Source of the DNA: SXMI01 sp964391365
Lineage (GTDB): Bacteria > Actinomycetota > Acidimicrobiia > Acidimicrobiales > Microtrichaceae
Assembly: GCA_964391365.1 (NCBI GenBank)
Contig: CAYMKW010000005.1
Span: 1 to 51,875 of the forward strand
Direction: 5' to 3'
DNA: 51,875 nt
Part shown: positions 41,867-48,672 of the stretch, one piece after another
How positions within the stretch are numbered: the first letter of the stretch is position 1
Layout: the number at the start of each line of letters is the position of its first letter
Made by a program: the position numbers and the translations under genes
Notes under the pieces: generated by a model
What the model saw: the letters and a program-made list of their open reading frames with translations, nothing else
Told to the model about the DNA's origin: nothing
The model's database searches: none

Positions 41867-42969
41867 GCCAGCTCCACCACGCTGTCGTCGCCCACGAGCA
41901 GCCGCGTCGCCGTGGGCCGGGCATCGGATCGCCGGACGACCGCGTCGCGGCCGACCAGCGAGTCGCAGAGACGCGACACCCCCTCGACGCTCGCACCTTC
42001 CAGCACCACCGAGTGCTCCAGCTCGCTCTGCACGATCCGGCAACCGGCACCCACCGCCGTGGACGGCCCGATGAAGCTGCTGCGGACCTCGGCCCCGGGC
42101 CCGATCACGACCGGTCCGCGCACGTGCGAGTCGACGATCGTCGCCCCGGCCTCGACGACGACGCGACCCTCGAGCCGGGACGAGTCGTCGACGGAACCGT
42201 CGACCCGTGGCTCGAGCGTCTCGAGCACCAGGCGGTTCGCCTCGAGCAGCGGGTCCTTCTTGCCGGTGTCGATCCACCAACCGTCGAGCAGTTCGGCGTC
42301 GACCCGCTCGCCCCGGTCGATCATCCACTGGATCGCATCGGTGATCTCGAGCTCACCGCGTGCCGACGGCACGATCGAACGCACCGCGTCGTGGACGACG
42401 GCGGTGAACATGTACACACCCACGAGTGCCAGATCGGAGGGCGGGTCCGCCGGCTTCTCGACGAGCCGCACGACCCGACCGTTCGCATCGAGCTCCGCGA
42501 CGCCGAAGCGCTGCGGGTCCGGTACCGGGCTCAGGAGCAACTGCGCCGACGGCAGCGCCTCGGCGCCGTCGAGGGCCGGTTGGGCCCCATCGGCGACGGC
42601 CCGCCGGTAGCGCTCCACGAACGAGGCCACACCGTGCTGCAGCATGTTGTCGCCCAGGTACATGACGAACGGGTCGTCGCCGAGGAACTCCTGCGCCACC
42701 AGCACGCAGTCGGCCAGCCCGCGGGGCTCGTCCTGGACGAGATAGGTCACGGAGGCCCCGAACACCGAGCCGTCGCCGACCGCGTCGATGATCTCGGGGC
42801 CGGTCTCGCCGATGATGATGCCGATCTCGGTGATCCCGGCGTCCACGAGGTGCCGGATCCCGTAGAAGAGGATGGGCACGTTCGCCACCGGCACCAGCTG
42901 CTTGGCGCTCGTGTGGGTGATCGGCCGGAGCCGGGTACCGGAGCCCCCGGCGAGGATCAGACCCTTCAC
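41863..42969 (-). CDS. rmlA: Glucose-1-phosphate thymidylyltransferase, long form
   Basis: A 368-residue nucleotidyltransferase: GLILAGGSGTRLRPITHTSAKQLVPVANVPI in order, GDNMLQHGVASFV for the metal, LVEKPADPPSDLALVGVYMF, ITDAIQWMIDRG and GWWIDTGKKDPLLEANR are typical of RmlA/StrD. The C-terminal quarter (about 260-355) has hexapeptide repeats (EAGATIVDSHVRGPVVIG), making it the long, archaeal/actinobacterial-type enzyme rather than the 290-residue form. It makes dTDP-glucose from glucose-1-phosphate. GTG 42969 is preferred to the earlier in-frame start at 43026, because the extra residues come from the 25-bp repeats and TAGGCT lies 8 bases before GTG 42969. Confidence 0.92.
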   Translation of the reverse strand: MKGLILAGGSGTRLRPITHTSAKQLVPVANVPILFYGIRHLVDAGITEIGIIIGETGPEIIDAVGDGSVFGASVTYLVQDEPRGLADCVLVAQEFLGDDPFVMYLGDNMLQHGVASFVERYRRAVADGAQPALDGAEALPSAQLLLSPVPDPQRFGVAELDANGRVVRLVEKPADPPSDLALVGVYMFTAVVHDAVRSIVPSARGELEITDAIQWMIDRGERVDAELLDGWWIDTGKKDPLLEANRLVLETLEPRVDGSVDDSSRLEGRVVVEAGATIVDSHVRGPVVIGPGAEVRSSFIGPSTAVGAGCRIVQSELEHSVVLEGASVEGVSRLCDSLVGRDAVVRRSDARPTATRLLVGDDSVVELA

Positions 42970-42977
42970 GGGGCCGG

Positions 42978-42983
42978 AGCCTA
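42978..42983 (-). promoter_or_regulatory. Candidate -10 element (TAGGCT) of the rmlACBD operon
   Basis: TAGGCT on the minus strand ends 8 bases before the rmlA GTG, fitting the leaderless pattern. The 25-bp repeats start immediately upstream, where activator or repressor sites would be expected. Confidence 0.45.
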
Positions 42984-42991
42984 CCGGCTGG

Positions 42992-43066
42992 TGCTTCCAC
43001 CCCTCGTGCCGACCGGGGGCTTCCACCCCCGTGCCGACCGGGGGCTTCCACCCCCGTGCGGACCGA
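42992..43066. repeat. 25-bp tandem repeat, about three copies, upstream of rmlA
   Basis: The unit GCTTCCACCCCCGTGCCGAC plus CGGGG is repeated about three times, with small changes in the first and last copies. Each unit contains CCCCCG, seven bases, then CGGGGG, a 6-bp stem. The array lies between the amidase stop and the rmlA promoter, so it could be a terminator cluster or operator array. No known motif was recognised. Confidence 0.85.
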
Positions 43067-43087
43067 GTCAGTCCCGGGCGTTCCCGG

Positions 43088-44524
43088 TCACTTGACGACG
43101 GTGCGACAGCCCAGGACGGTGTCCCGCCCGGCGAACACGTTCAGACCGGCGACGCAGACCTCGTTCGGGCCGGGCTTGGCGAGCACCCGGACCTCGAACC
43201 GGTTCCCCGGACGGTCGGCCCGGGCCCGCTTCCACACGCTCGTCGTGGCGACGAACACGTCGATCGGCGCGGTGGTGTCGGCGTCCTTCGCCCAGCCCGT
43301 GATGACGACTTCGTTGCCGTCCAGACGGGCCGACTCGATGGCCCCCTCGGGTACCGCACCACCGACGGACTGGTTCGCCCAGACCGACGCCCGCTGACGC
43401 AGCACGCCCAGCTGTTCCATGATGCGACCGGGGCACGAGGTCGACGACGTCTGCTTGTGCCCGACGATCGCCGGCAGACTCGCCACGGTGCCCTGTGCGA
43501 AGAGGTTCGACCCGGAACCGGCCGTGATCGACGCTGTTCCCTGAGGGTCGACGCCACTCAACGCGAGCTTCCAGCCGAGGAGTTTGGCTGCGCCCTCGAC
43601 CGCCACCGACGGCGCCTGGTTGGCGATGTAGTCGCCCAGGACCGCCACGCCCACCGATCCGGTGTTGAAGCCGATGGCGTGCGCTCCGACGGTGTTCTTG
43701 GCGATGCTGTCCGCCCGCATCTCCCAGATCGTGCCGAACTTGTCGACGGCGAAGTTGTACCCGGCGTCCGACCAGCCCCGGGAGTCCATGTGGAAGGCCT
43801 GGATGCCACGGAGGATCCCGGGCACCTGGGCGGCCGTGTAGTTGTTGGTCCCCGCCGTGTGGTGGATGACCCCCAGCTTCAACTTGGTGACCGAGTTGAG
43901 TCCGCTCACCGGTCGTGCACCCCAGGACGACCGGGCCTTGATCGCGAAGGGAGCAGTGGCATCGGCGAACGGCGTGGCCTCGACAGCCACCCGCTCGCGC
44001 CGGTCGTGGACGGTCACGACCTCGGCGTCGTCTCCTGCACCGGACGGCAGGCTGACCTCGTAGCCGGAGGCGGCACCGACGAACAGCGGGTCGGTCGTGA
44101 TCGCTGCGCCCGCCGCCTCGGCGGTGCCACCGTCGGGGCCCTCGTCGCTGACCGGGAGCTCTTCCCAGTCGCCGAACGAACCGGACGCACCGCGGACCCG
44201 CACGTAGACGGGGCCGGCGGGTGCGCGGTCGAAGCGGAACCCGATCGTGGTGAACTCGGCGACGTCGTCGTCGGCGGCCGTCAGTCGGGCGGTCCCGGGG
44301 TCGACGCCGGTGTCGTCGCGGATCTCGGCCAGGACACCAGTCGGTGTGGGTGCGAGGGTCGGCACGTCCTCGATGGCGGCGGCCGACCGGAGCCCGAAGG
44401 ACAGGCCGGGCAGCGGCAGTGCGGCGAGGAGCAGACCGGCGCCACAGGCGACGACGAACGCTCGGAACGCCCGACGTCGGGCGCCAACGGACGCGTGGTG
44501 GGGGGCGAGGCTGGGGGAGGCCAC
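43088..44524 (-). CDS. N-acetylmuramoyl-L-alanine amidase, PGRP/Amidase_2 type, secreted
   Basis: A 478-residue exported protein. A basic N-terminus and hydrophobic segment (residues about 19-48) form a signal peptide or anchor. A beta-rich domain of about 140 residues follows, then the PGRP domain at about 190-390: RSSWGARPV, VIHHTAG (zinc His221 or 222), FHMDSRGWSDAGYNFAVDKFGTIWEMR in order, VGVAVLGDY and GHKQTSSTSCPG, which supplies the second zinc His and the Cys. The C-terminal part (about 400-478) is a small beta domain. It cleaves the amide bond between muramic acid and the stem peptide. GTG 44524 is 6 bases after TAGACT. Confidence 0.88.
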   Translation of the reverse strand: MASPSLAPHHASVGARRRAFRAFVVACGAGLLLAALPLPGLSFGLRSAAAIEDVPTLAPTPTGVLAEIRDDTGVDPGTARLTAADDDVAEFTTIGFRFDRAPAGPVYVRVRGASGSFGDWEELPVSDEGPDGGTAEAAGAAITTDPLFVGAASGYEVSLPSGAGDDAEVVTVHDRRERVAVEATPFADATAPFAIKARSSWGARPVSGLNSVTKLKLGVIHHTAGTNNYTAAQVPGILRGIQAFHMDSRGWSDAGYNFAVDKFGTIWEMRADSIAKNTVGAHAIGFNTGSVGVAVLGDYIANQAPSVAVEGAAKLLGWKLALSGVDPQGTASITAGSGSNLFAQGTVASLPAIVGHKQTSSTSCPGRIMEQLGVLRQRASVWANQSVGGAVPEGAIESARLDGNEVVITGWAKDADTTAPIDVFVATTSVWKRARADRPGNRFEVRVLAKPGPNEVCVAGLNVFAGRDTVLGCRTVVK

Positions 44525-44530
44525 GGGGGC

Positions 44531-44536
44531 AGTCTA
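44531..44536 (-). promoter_or_regulatory. Candidate -10 element (TAGACT) of the amidase gene, overlapping the upstream GT4 stop
   Basis: TAGACT ends 6 bases before GTG 44524 and overlaps the stop codon of the upstream GT4 gene (44534-44536). It indicates that the amidase can be transcribed separately although only 9 bases separate the genes. Confidence 0.45.
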
Positions 44537-45904
44537 GGACGGCACCCCCGAATCCGCACCCCCCGTGGGGAATCCACCACGGATGGGAGTCATCGAGCGG
44601 AGCGCGTCGACGACCTCGGCGGCGGTGTCGCCCCAGGTGGGCACCGACACCCGCTCGACCGCCGCCACGGCACGCCGGTGGTGCTCCGGGTCGCTCAGGT
44701 GCCGAGCGAGCGCAGTGGTCCAGGCGTCCACGTCGGTGGCGTCGAGCAGTTCGACGGCGACCGGGGCCCGTTCGCCCAGCGCCGCCAGGGCCCCACCCCG
44801 GGAACTCAGGACCGGGACGCCCGCCTGCAACGCCTCGACCACCGGCAGGCCGTAGCCCTCGGTCAGGGAGGGAACCACCACCAGGTCCGCCTCCTCGTAG
44901 CACCGCCCGAGGGCCGCATCGTCGGCCCCCGCCAGCCATCGGAGGCCGAGGGCGGGGCCGTCCTCCAGGTCGGCGACGACGTCATCGGCCCGCCAGCCGG
45001 GCCGACCCACCACGACGAGTTCGGCATCGTCCGCCACGCCGCTGGCGCGCAGCCGGCCCCACGCCTGCAGGAGCGTCCGGTGGTTCTTCCTCGGCTCGAT
45101 GGTGCCCACCACCAGGACCACCCGGGCCGCCCCGGCACGGCCGGCGGGATCCGACGTACGACCCGGGTCGGCACGGTCGGCCCGATCGGCACCCAGGACG
45201 ACCGGAGCCACGGGGACCCCGGCGCGACCGAGCGATGCGGCCAGCCGGCGAACGGAGTCGGCGGTCGCCGACGAGTTCGTGACCACCAGGTCGGCGGCAG
45301 CCAGCTGGATCCCCACGGTGTCGGTGAACACGGCGACGAGCGACGGCACGAACCAGTCCGGATGCTCGATCGGGAGCAGGTCGTGCACGAACGGAACGAT
45401 CCTCGCCCCCTGCCCCGCCAGCCCGCGGTACCAGCGACGCCGGTCCACGCCGACCTGGTTCCACACCGCATCGAGCTCGAGCACGACGGTGCCCGGCTCG
45501 ACCCGGCGGACGATCACGTCGCGGTGTCGACGTTCGGCCGCCACACGGCGACGTTCGGCCCGGATCCTGTACTGCGCGGCGCGCAGCGGCCGGACCACGG
45601 ACCGGGCCGCGCGCATGGACCACGCCGGCAGTCGCTCGTCGAGCGCCTCGAGCCAGGGTCGCGCAGCCGCAGCGGGCACCGGGGGTCGATCGCCGACGGG
45701 AGGCTGGGCCAACCGTTCCGGTTCGTCACCGACCAGCGTCCGGACCAGCTGGGACCCGTCGACACGAACCACCGGCACCAGGTCGACGTCGGGTCGGGCC
45801 GCCAGCGCTGCGGTGATCCCGCGGACCACCCGCTGGATGCCCGCCGACCACGGCGAGGAGAGCGTGTCGGTGACGTCGACGATGACGACGATCGGCTCGG
45901 ACAC
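44534..45904 (-). CDS. GT4 family glycosyltransferase (456 aa)
   Basis: A GT-B enzyme with an enlarged N-terminal half. VDVTDTLSSPWSAGIQRVVRGI at the start (an IQRV motif seen in rhamnan/mannan-type GT4 proteins), IVPFVHDLLPIEHPDWF, and VVTNSSATADSVRRL lie in the acceptor half. The donor half has VVLVVGTIEPRKNHRTLLQAWGRL, VVVGRPGW and the EX7E region SLTEGYGLPVVEALQAGVPVLSS. About 60 additional basic residues (about 85-140) are inserted before the acceptor core. GTG 45904 lies 6 bases after TAGCCT. Divergent from the flippase gene, which may export its product. Confidence 0.86.
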   Translation of the reverse strand: MSEPIVVIVDVTDTLSSPWSAGIQRVVRGITAALAARPDVDLVPVVRVDGSQLVRTLVGDEPERLAQPPVGDRPPVPAAAARPWLEALDERLPAWSMRAARSVVRPLRAAQYRIRAERRRVAAERRHRDVIVRRVEPGTVVLELDAVWNQVGVDRRRWYRGLAGQGARIVPFVHDLLPIEHPDWFVPSLVAVFTDTVGIQLAAADLVVTNSSATADSVRRLAASLGRAGVPVAPVVLGADRADRADPGRTSDPAGRAGAARVVLVVGTIEPRKNHRTLLQAWGRLRASGVADDAELVVVGRPGWRADDVVADLEDGPALGLRWLAGADDAALGRCYEEADLVVVPSLTEGYGLPVVEALQAGVPVLSSRGGALAALGERAPVAVELLDATDVDAWTTALARHLSDPEHHRRAVAAVERVSVPTWGDTAAEVVDALRSMTPIRGGFPTGGADSGVPS

Positions 45905-45910
45905 GGGGCG

Positions 45911-45916
45911 AGGCTA
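45911..45916 (-). promoter_or_regulatory. Candidate -10 element (TAGCCT) of the GT4 gene at 45904
   Basis: On the minus strand TAGCCT ends 6 bases before GTG 45904. Confidence 0.45.
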
Positions 45917-45959
45917 CGCGTCGGGACGACGGAGGTGGGTCAACCCGGCGGCGCCGGGC

Positions 45960-46024
45960 GACCGGCGGGGTGGACCGGCGGGGTGGACCGGCGGGGGCGA
46001 CCGGCGGGGTGAATCGGCGGGACC
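45960..46024. repeat. 13-bp tandem repeat in a divergent promoter region
   Basis: The unit GACCGGCGGGGTG is repeated four times with one or two changes in the third copy (45960-46011), then a degenerate fifth copy to about 46024. It occupies most of the 148 bases between the divergent GT4 and flippase genes, between their two candidate -10 boxes. It is not in a gene. Confidence 0.9.
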
Positions 46025-46039
46025 GCAGCGGGCCGACCG

Positions 46040-46045
46040 TAGGAT
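46040..46045 (+). promoter_or_regulatory. Candidate -10 element (TAGGAT) of the flippase gene
   Basis: TAGGAT ends 7 bases before GTG 46053 and shares the 12 bases GACCGTAGGATC with the pabB promoter. Confidence 0.5.
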
Positions 46046-46052
46046 CGTCGAC

Positions 46053-47381
46053 GTGGTGTCCGCCTCCCTGCGCGCAGCGCGACCTGCCGTCGCCCGACTG
46101 GGTTCGCTGGGCGCCGGCGGGCGTGGCGTCCTCGTCCTCGGTCTGGTCGTGGACGGCATCGGGTCGTACGTGTACCTGAGCGCCAGCGGACGGGCGCTCG
46201 GCCCGGACCAGTTCGCCATCGTCTCGGTGCTCTGGGCCGTCATGTTCCTGATCGGCAACGGACTGTTCATCCCCGTCGACCAGGAGCTCGCCCGGGCGAT
46301 CGCGGCCGGCGTCGGCAGCGGTGCGGCGCTCCGCCGGATCTCGGCGGTGGCGGCCGCGGCGGTCGGCGTGGTGGGAGTGGTCATCCTGGCCGGCTCCGGT
46401 TGGATCGGTTCCTCGCTGTTCCGCAATCGCGCCTCGTTCGCCGTCGTGCTGCTCGTGGGCGTGGCCGGGCTCGCCGTGATGTTCGTGGTCCGCGGCGTGC
46501 TCGCGGGGACGGGTGACTACCGGTCCTACGGCGTGCTGTTCATCGCCGATGCCCTGGCGAAGGCTGTTCCCGTGGTCATCCTGGCCGGAGCCGGTGTGGA
46601 CGACCCGCTGGCCTACGCCTGGGTCATGGCGCTGAGCGGTTGGGTGGGCTGCGCCGCAGCGCTCCTGGCGGCTCGACCGCTGGCCGTCCGGGCCGGTGGC
46701 GACCCGCCCGACTGGCGACCGCTCCTGACGTCGCTCGGGTTCCTGCTCCTCACCTCCCTGACCAGCCTCACGCTGATGAACCTGAGCACGATCGCCGTCG
46801 AGGTGCTGAGCGGACCGGCCGAGGAGGCCGCAGCCGGCGTGTTCCTCTCGGCACTCGTCATCGCCCGGATCCCGCTGTTCCTCTTCCAGGCGGTCCAGGC
46901 CGTGGTGCTCCCACGGCTCTCGGCGCGGGCTGCCGAGGGCGATGCCGCCGGGTTCACCCGCGACGTCCGTCAGCTCGGCCTGGTGATCGCCGGTGCGACC
47001 GCCGTGGCCGTGGCCGGCTCGATGGTGCTCGGATCCCTCGTCGTCCGCGTGCTCTTCGGGGACGAGTTCGACCGCATCGACGGCTGGGACATGGGGATGC
47101 TCACGCTGGCCAGCATGTTGATGACGGCGACGCTGACGCTCAACCAGGCCCAGATCGCGCTCCGTCGTCAGCACCAGTCGTGGTGGCCCTGGGCCGCCGG
47201 ACTGGTGGTGTTCGTGGCCGCACTGGCGAACACCGGCGCCGAACTGTTGCCGCGGGTCGAGGGGGCCATGGTGGCCTCGGCCGCAGCGACGGTGGTGGTG
47301 GTCGCCTGGCTGCTGCGCAACGAGATCGGCGACCTGCGGGGTCAGCCCGCCGGCGCCTCGAGGGGCGCCGGCGCGCAGTGA
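46053..47381 (+). CDS. Oligosaccharide flippase family protein (Wzx/MOP-like)
   Basis: A 442-residue protein with about 12 hydrophobic segments. The beginning (VYLSASGRALGPDQFAIVSVLWAVMFLIGNGLFIPVDQELARAIA in order) is like polysaccharide transport proteins of the MOP superfamily, in which GLGPxxFG and a long first helix pair are conserved. The middle has VRGVLAGTGDYRSYGVLFI and VFLSALVIARIPLFLFQAVQAVVLPRLSARAAEGD, again typical. It probably flips lipid-linked oligosaccharide across the membrane, a route separate from Wzm/Wzt. No Wzy polymerase was identified. It overlaps the convergent rhodanese-ThiF gene by 40 bases. Confidence 0.82.
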   Translation: MVSASLRAARPAVARLGSLGAGGRGVLVLGLVVDGIGSYVYLSASGRALGPDQFAIVSVLWAVMFLIGNGLFIPVDQELARAIAAGVGSGAALRRISAVAAAAVGVVGVVILAGSGWIGSSLFRNRASFAVVLLVGVAGLAVMFVVRGVLAGTGDYRSYGVLFIADALAKAVPVVILAGAGVDDPLAYAWVMALSGWVGCAAALLAARPLAVRAGGDPPDWRPLLTSLGFLLLTSLTSLTLMNLSTIAVEVLSGPAEEAAAGVFLSALVIARIPLFLFQAVQAVVLPRLSARAAEGDAAGFTRDVRQLGLVIAGATAVAVAGSMVLGSLVVRVLFGDEFDRIDGWDMGMLTLASMLMTATLTLNQAQIALRRQHQSWWPWAAGLVVFVAALANTGAELLPRVEGAMVASAAATVVVVAWLLRNEIGDLRGQPAGASRGAGAQ

Positions 47382-48517
47382 CCGTCGAGCTCGACGACCT
47401 GGATCAGATCACGGTTCTCCCAGGTGACCGGGTTGGCGGGATCACGTCGAATCCGGTACTCGCGGAAGCCCATCTCGAGTGCGTCGAAGGTCAGGTACCG
47501 CCCGATCAGCGGATCGCCCAGGTCGAGGATCAACTTGATGGCCTCGAGCGCCTGGATGGAGCCGACGATGCCCGGGAGCACTCCGAGGACCCCGGCCTCG
47601 GCGCAACTCGGCGCCAGTTCGGCCGGAGGCGGCTCGGGCAGCATGTCCCGGTAGGTGGGACCCCGCTTCGGGTCGAACACGGTGACGTGCCCCTCGAAGC
47701 GGAAGATCGAGCCGTGGACGACCGGGATGCCCAGTTTCACCGATGCGTCGTTCAGCATGTAGCGGACGGGGAAGTTGTCGGCGCCGTCCACGACCAGGTC
47801 GAAGCCGCTGATCACGTCCTCGATGTTGGAGGCATCGAGCCGGACGTCGTAGGTGATCACGTTGACGTCGGGGTTCAGCGCCGTCAGTGTCTTCTTGGCC
47901 GAGTCGACCTTGCGGTCGCCGACGCGGTCCACGTTGTGGAGGATCTGGCGCTGCAGGTTCGAGTCGTCGACGACGTCCATGTCGACGATGCCGATCGTGC
48001 CCACGCCGGCCGCGGCCAGGTAGAGCGCTGCGGGTGATCCGAGCCCGCCGGCACCGAGCAGCAGCACCTTGGCGTCGAGCAACCGCTGCTGGCCCTCCTC
48101 CCCGACCTCGGGCAGCAGGAGGTGCCGTTGGTAGCGATTGCGCTGCTCGGCGCTCAACGTCTCGGGCACACGCCAGTCGCGACCCTCGTCCTTCCAGCGG
48201 TTGAACCCGCCGGCCATGGACACGACGTCGGCGTAGCCCAGCTCCTGGAGCGTCCGGGCGGCGAAGGCGGAACGCACGCCGCCTGCGCACATCACCACCA
48301 CCTGCGCGGTCTTGTCCGTGAGTCGGCTCTCGACCTGCGCCTCGAGGTGCCCTCGGGGCAGGAACACCGATCCGGGCACGGCACCCTGCTCGAACTCGTC
48401 CGCCTCACGGACGTCCAGCAGGACGGCACCGTCTCCGAGGAGCTGCTCGGCGGTCGCCGTGTCGACCTCGGTGATCTCGGACTTGGCGGCGGTGAGGAGG
48501 TCTCGGAAGGTCGGCAT
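47342..48517 (-). CDS. Rhodanese-ThiF/MoeB fusion: sulfur-carrier adenylyltransferase with N-terminal sulfurtransferase
   Basis: A 391-residue protein. Residues about 15-118 are a rhodanese domain: VLLDVREADEFEQG, the active-site loop CAGGVRS with Cys78, and MAGGFNRWKDEG. Residues about 122-385 are a ThiF/MoeB E1-like domain: RYQRHLLLPEVGEEGQQRLLDAKVLLLGAGGLGSPAALYL in order, with GAGGLGSP (155-162), DMDVVDDSNLQRQI, DGADNFPVRYMLND and SCAEAGVLGVLPG. It would adenylate the C-terminus of a ThiS/MoaD-type carrier and pass on sulfur, but the domain order is the reverse of MoeZ-type proteins, where rhodanese is C-terminal. The four MoeB zinc Cys are absent. ATG 48517 has GGAG. Confidence 0.88.
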   Translation of the reverse strand: MPTFRDLLTAAKSEITEVDTATAEQLLGDGAVLLDVREADEFEQGAVPGSVFLPRGHLEAQVESRLTDKTAQVVVMCAGGVRSAFAARTLQELGYADVVSMAGGFNRWKDEGRDWRVPETLSAEQRNRYQRHLLLPEVGEEGQQRLLDAKVLLLGAGGLGSPAALYLAAAGVGTIGIVDMDVVDDSNLQRQILHNVDRVGDRKVDSAKKTLTALNPDVNVITYDVRLDASNIEDVISGFDLVVDGADNFPVRYMLNDASVKLGIPVVHGSIFRFEGHVTVFDPKRGPTYRDMLPEPPPAELAPSCAEAGVLGVLPGIVGSIQALEAIKLILDLGDPLIGRYLTFDALEMGFREYRIRRDPANPVTWENRDLIQVVELDGHCAPAPLEAPAG

Positions 48518-48592
48518 GGTGCACTCCGGTCGTGGGCTCAACGGCGGGCGTCGGAGCGGGCCGACCGGCCTGCGACGACGTCACGAGGTGAA

Positions 48593-48608
48593 ACCCTACC
48601 AAAGTGGT
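48593..48608 (-). promoter_or_regulatory. Candidate promoter (TAGGGT) overlapped by inverted repeat ACCA-N3-TGGT
   Basis: On the minus strand TAGGGT (48593-48598) is preceded by TG one base away, an extended -10 form. The inverted repeat ACCA-AAG-TGGT at 48598-48608 overlaps its upstream edge and could be an operator. The site lies about 75 bases before the ATG of the rhodanese-ThiF gene, in an AT-rich island unusual for this window. The regulator is unknown. Confidence 0.35.
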
Positions 48609-48660
48609 CAACATTCCCGCCACGTCCCGCTGAGGCGTCGGATTCCACCGCCCGGGCTGC

Positions 48661-48666
48661 CAGACT
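48661..48666 (+). promoter_or_regulatory. Candidate -10 element (CAGACT) of the DUF2079 gene
   Basis: CAGACT ends 6 bases before GTG 48673. It differs from TANNNT in the first base; the following CGGACG also matches the region before the GT4 gene at 17229. Confidence 0.35.
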
Positions 48667-48672
48667 CGGACG

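Noticed and set aside
42970..43026. N-terminal extension of RmlA from 43026
   Set aside because: The added residues come from the 25-bp repeats, and nucleotidyltransferase similarity starts directly at GTG 42969.
42992..43066. A CRISPR array
   Set aside because: Units are head-to-tail with no spacers between them.
45960..46024. CRISPR or iteron-type replication origin
   Set aside because: Units are directly adjacent 13-mers without spacers, and no DnaA boxes or replication genes are nearby.
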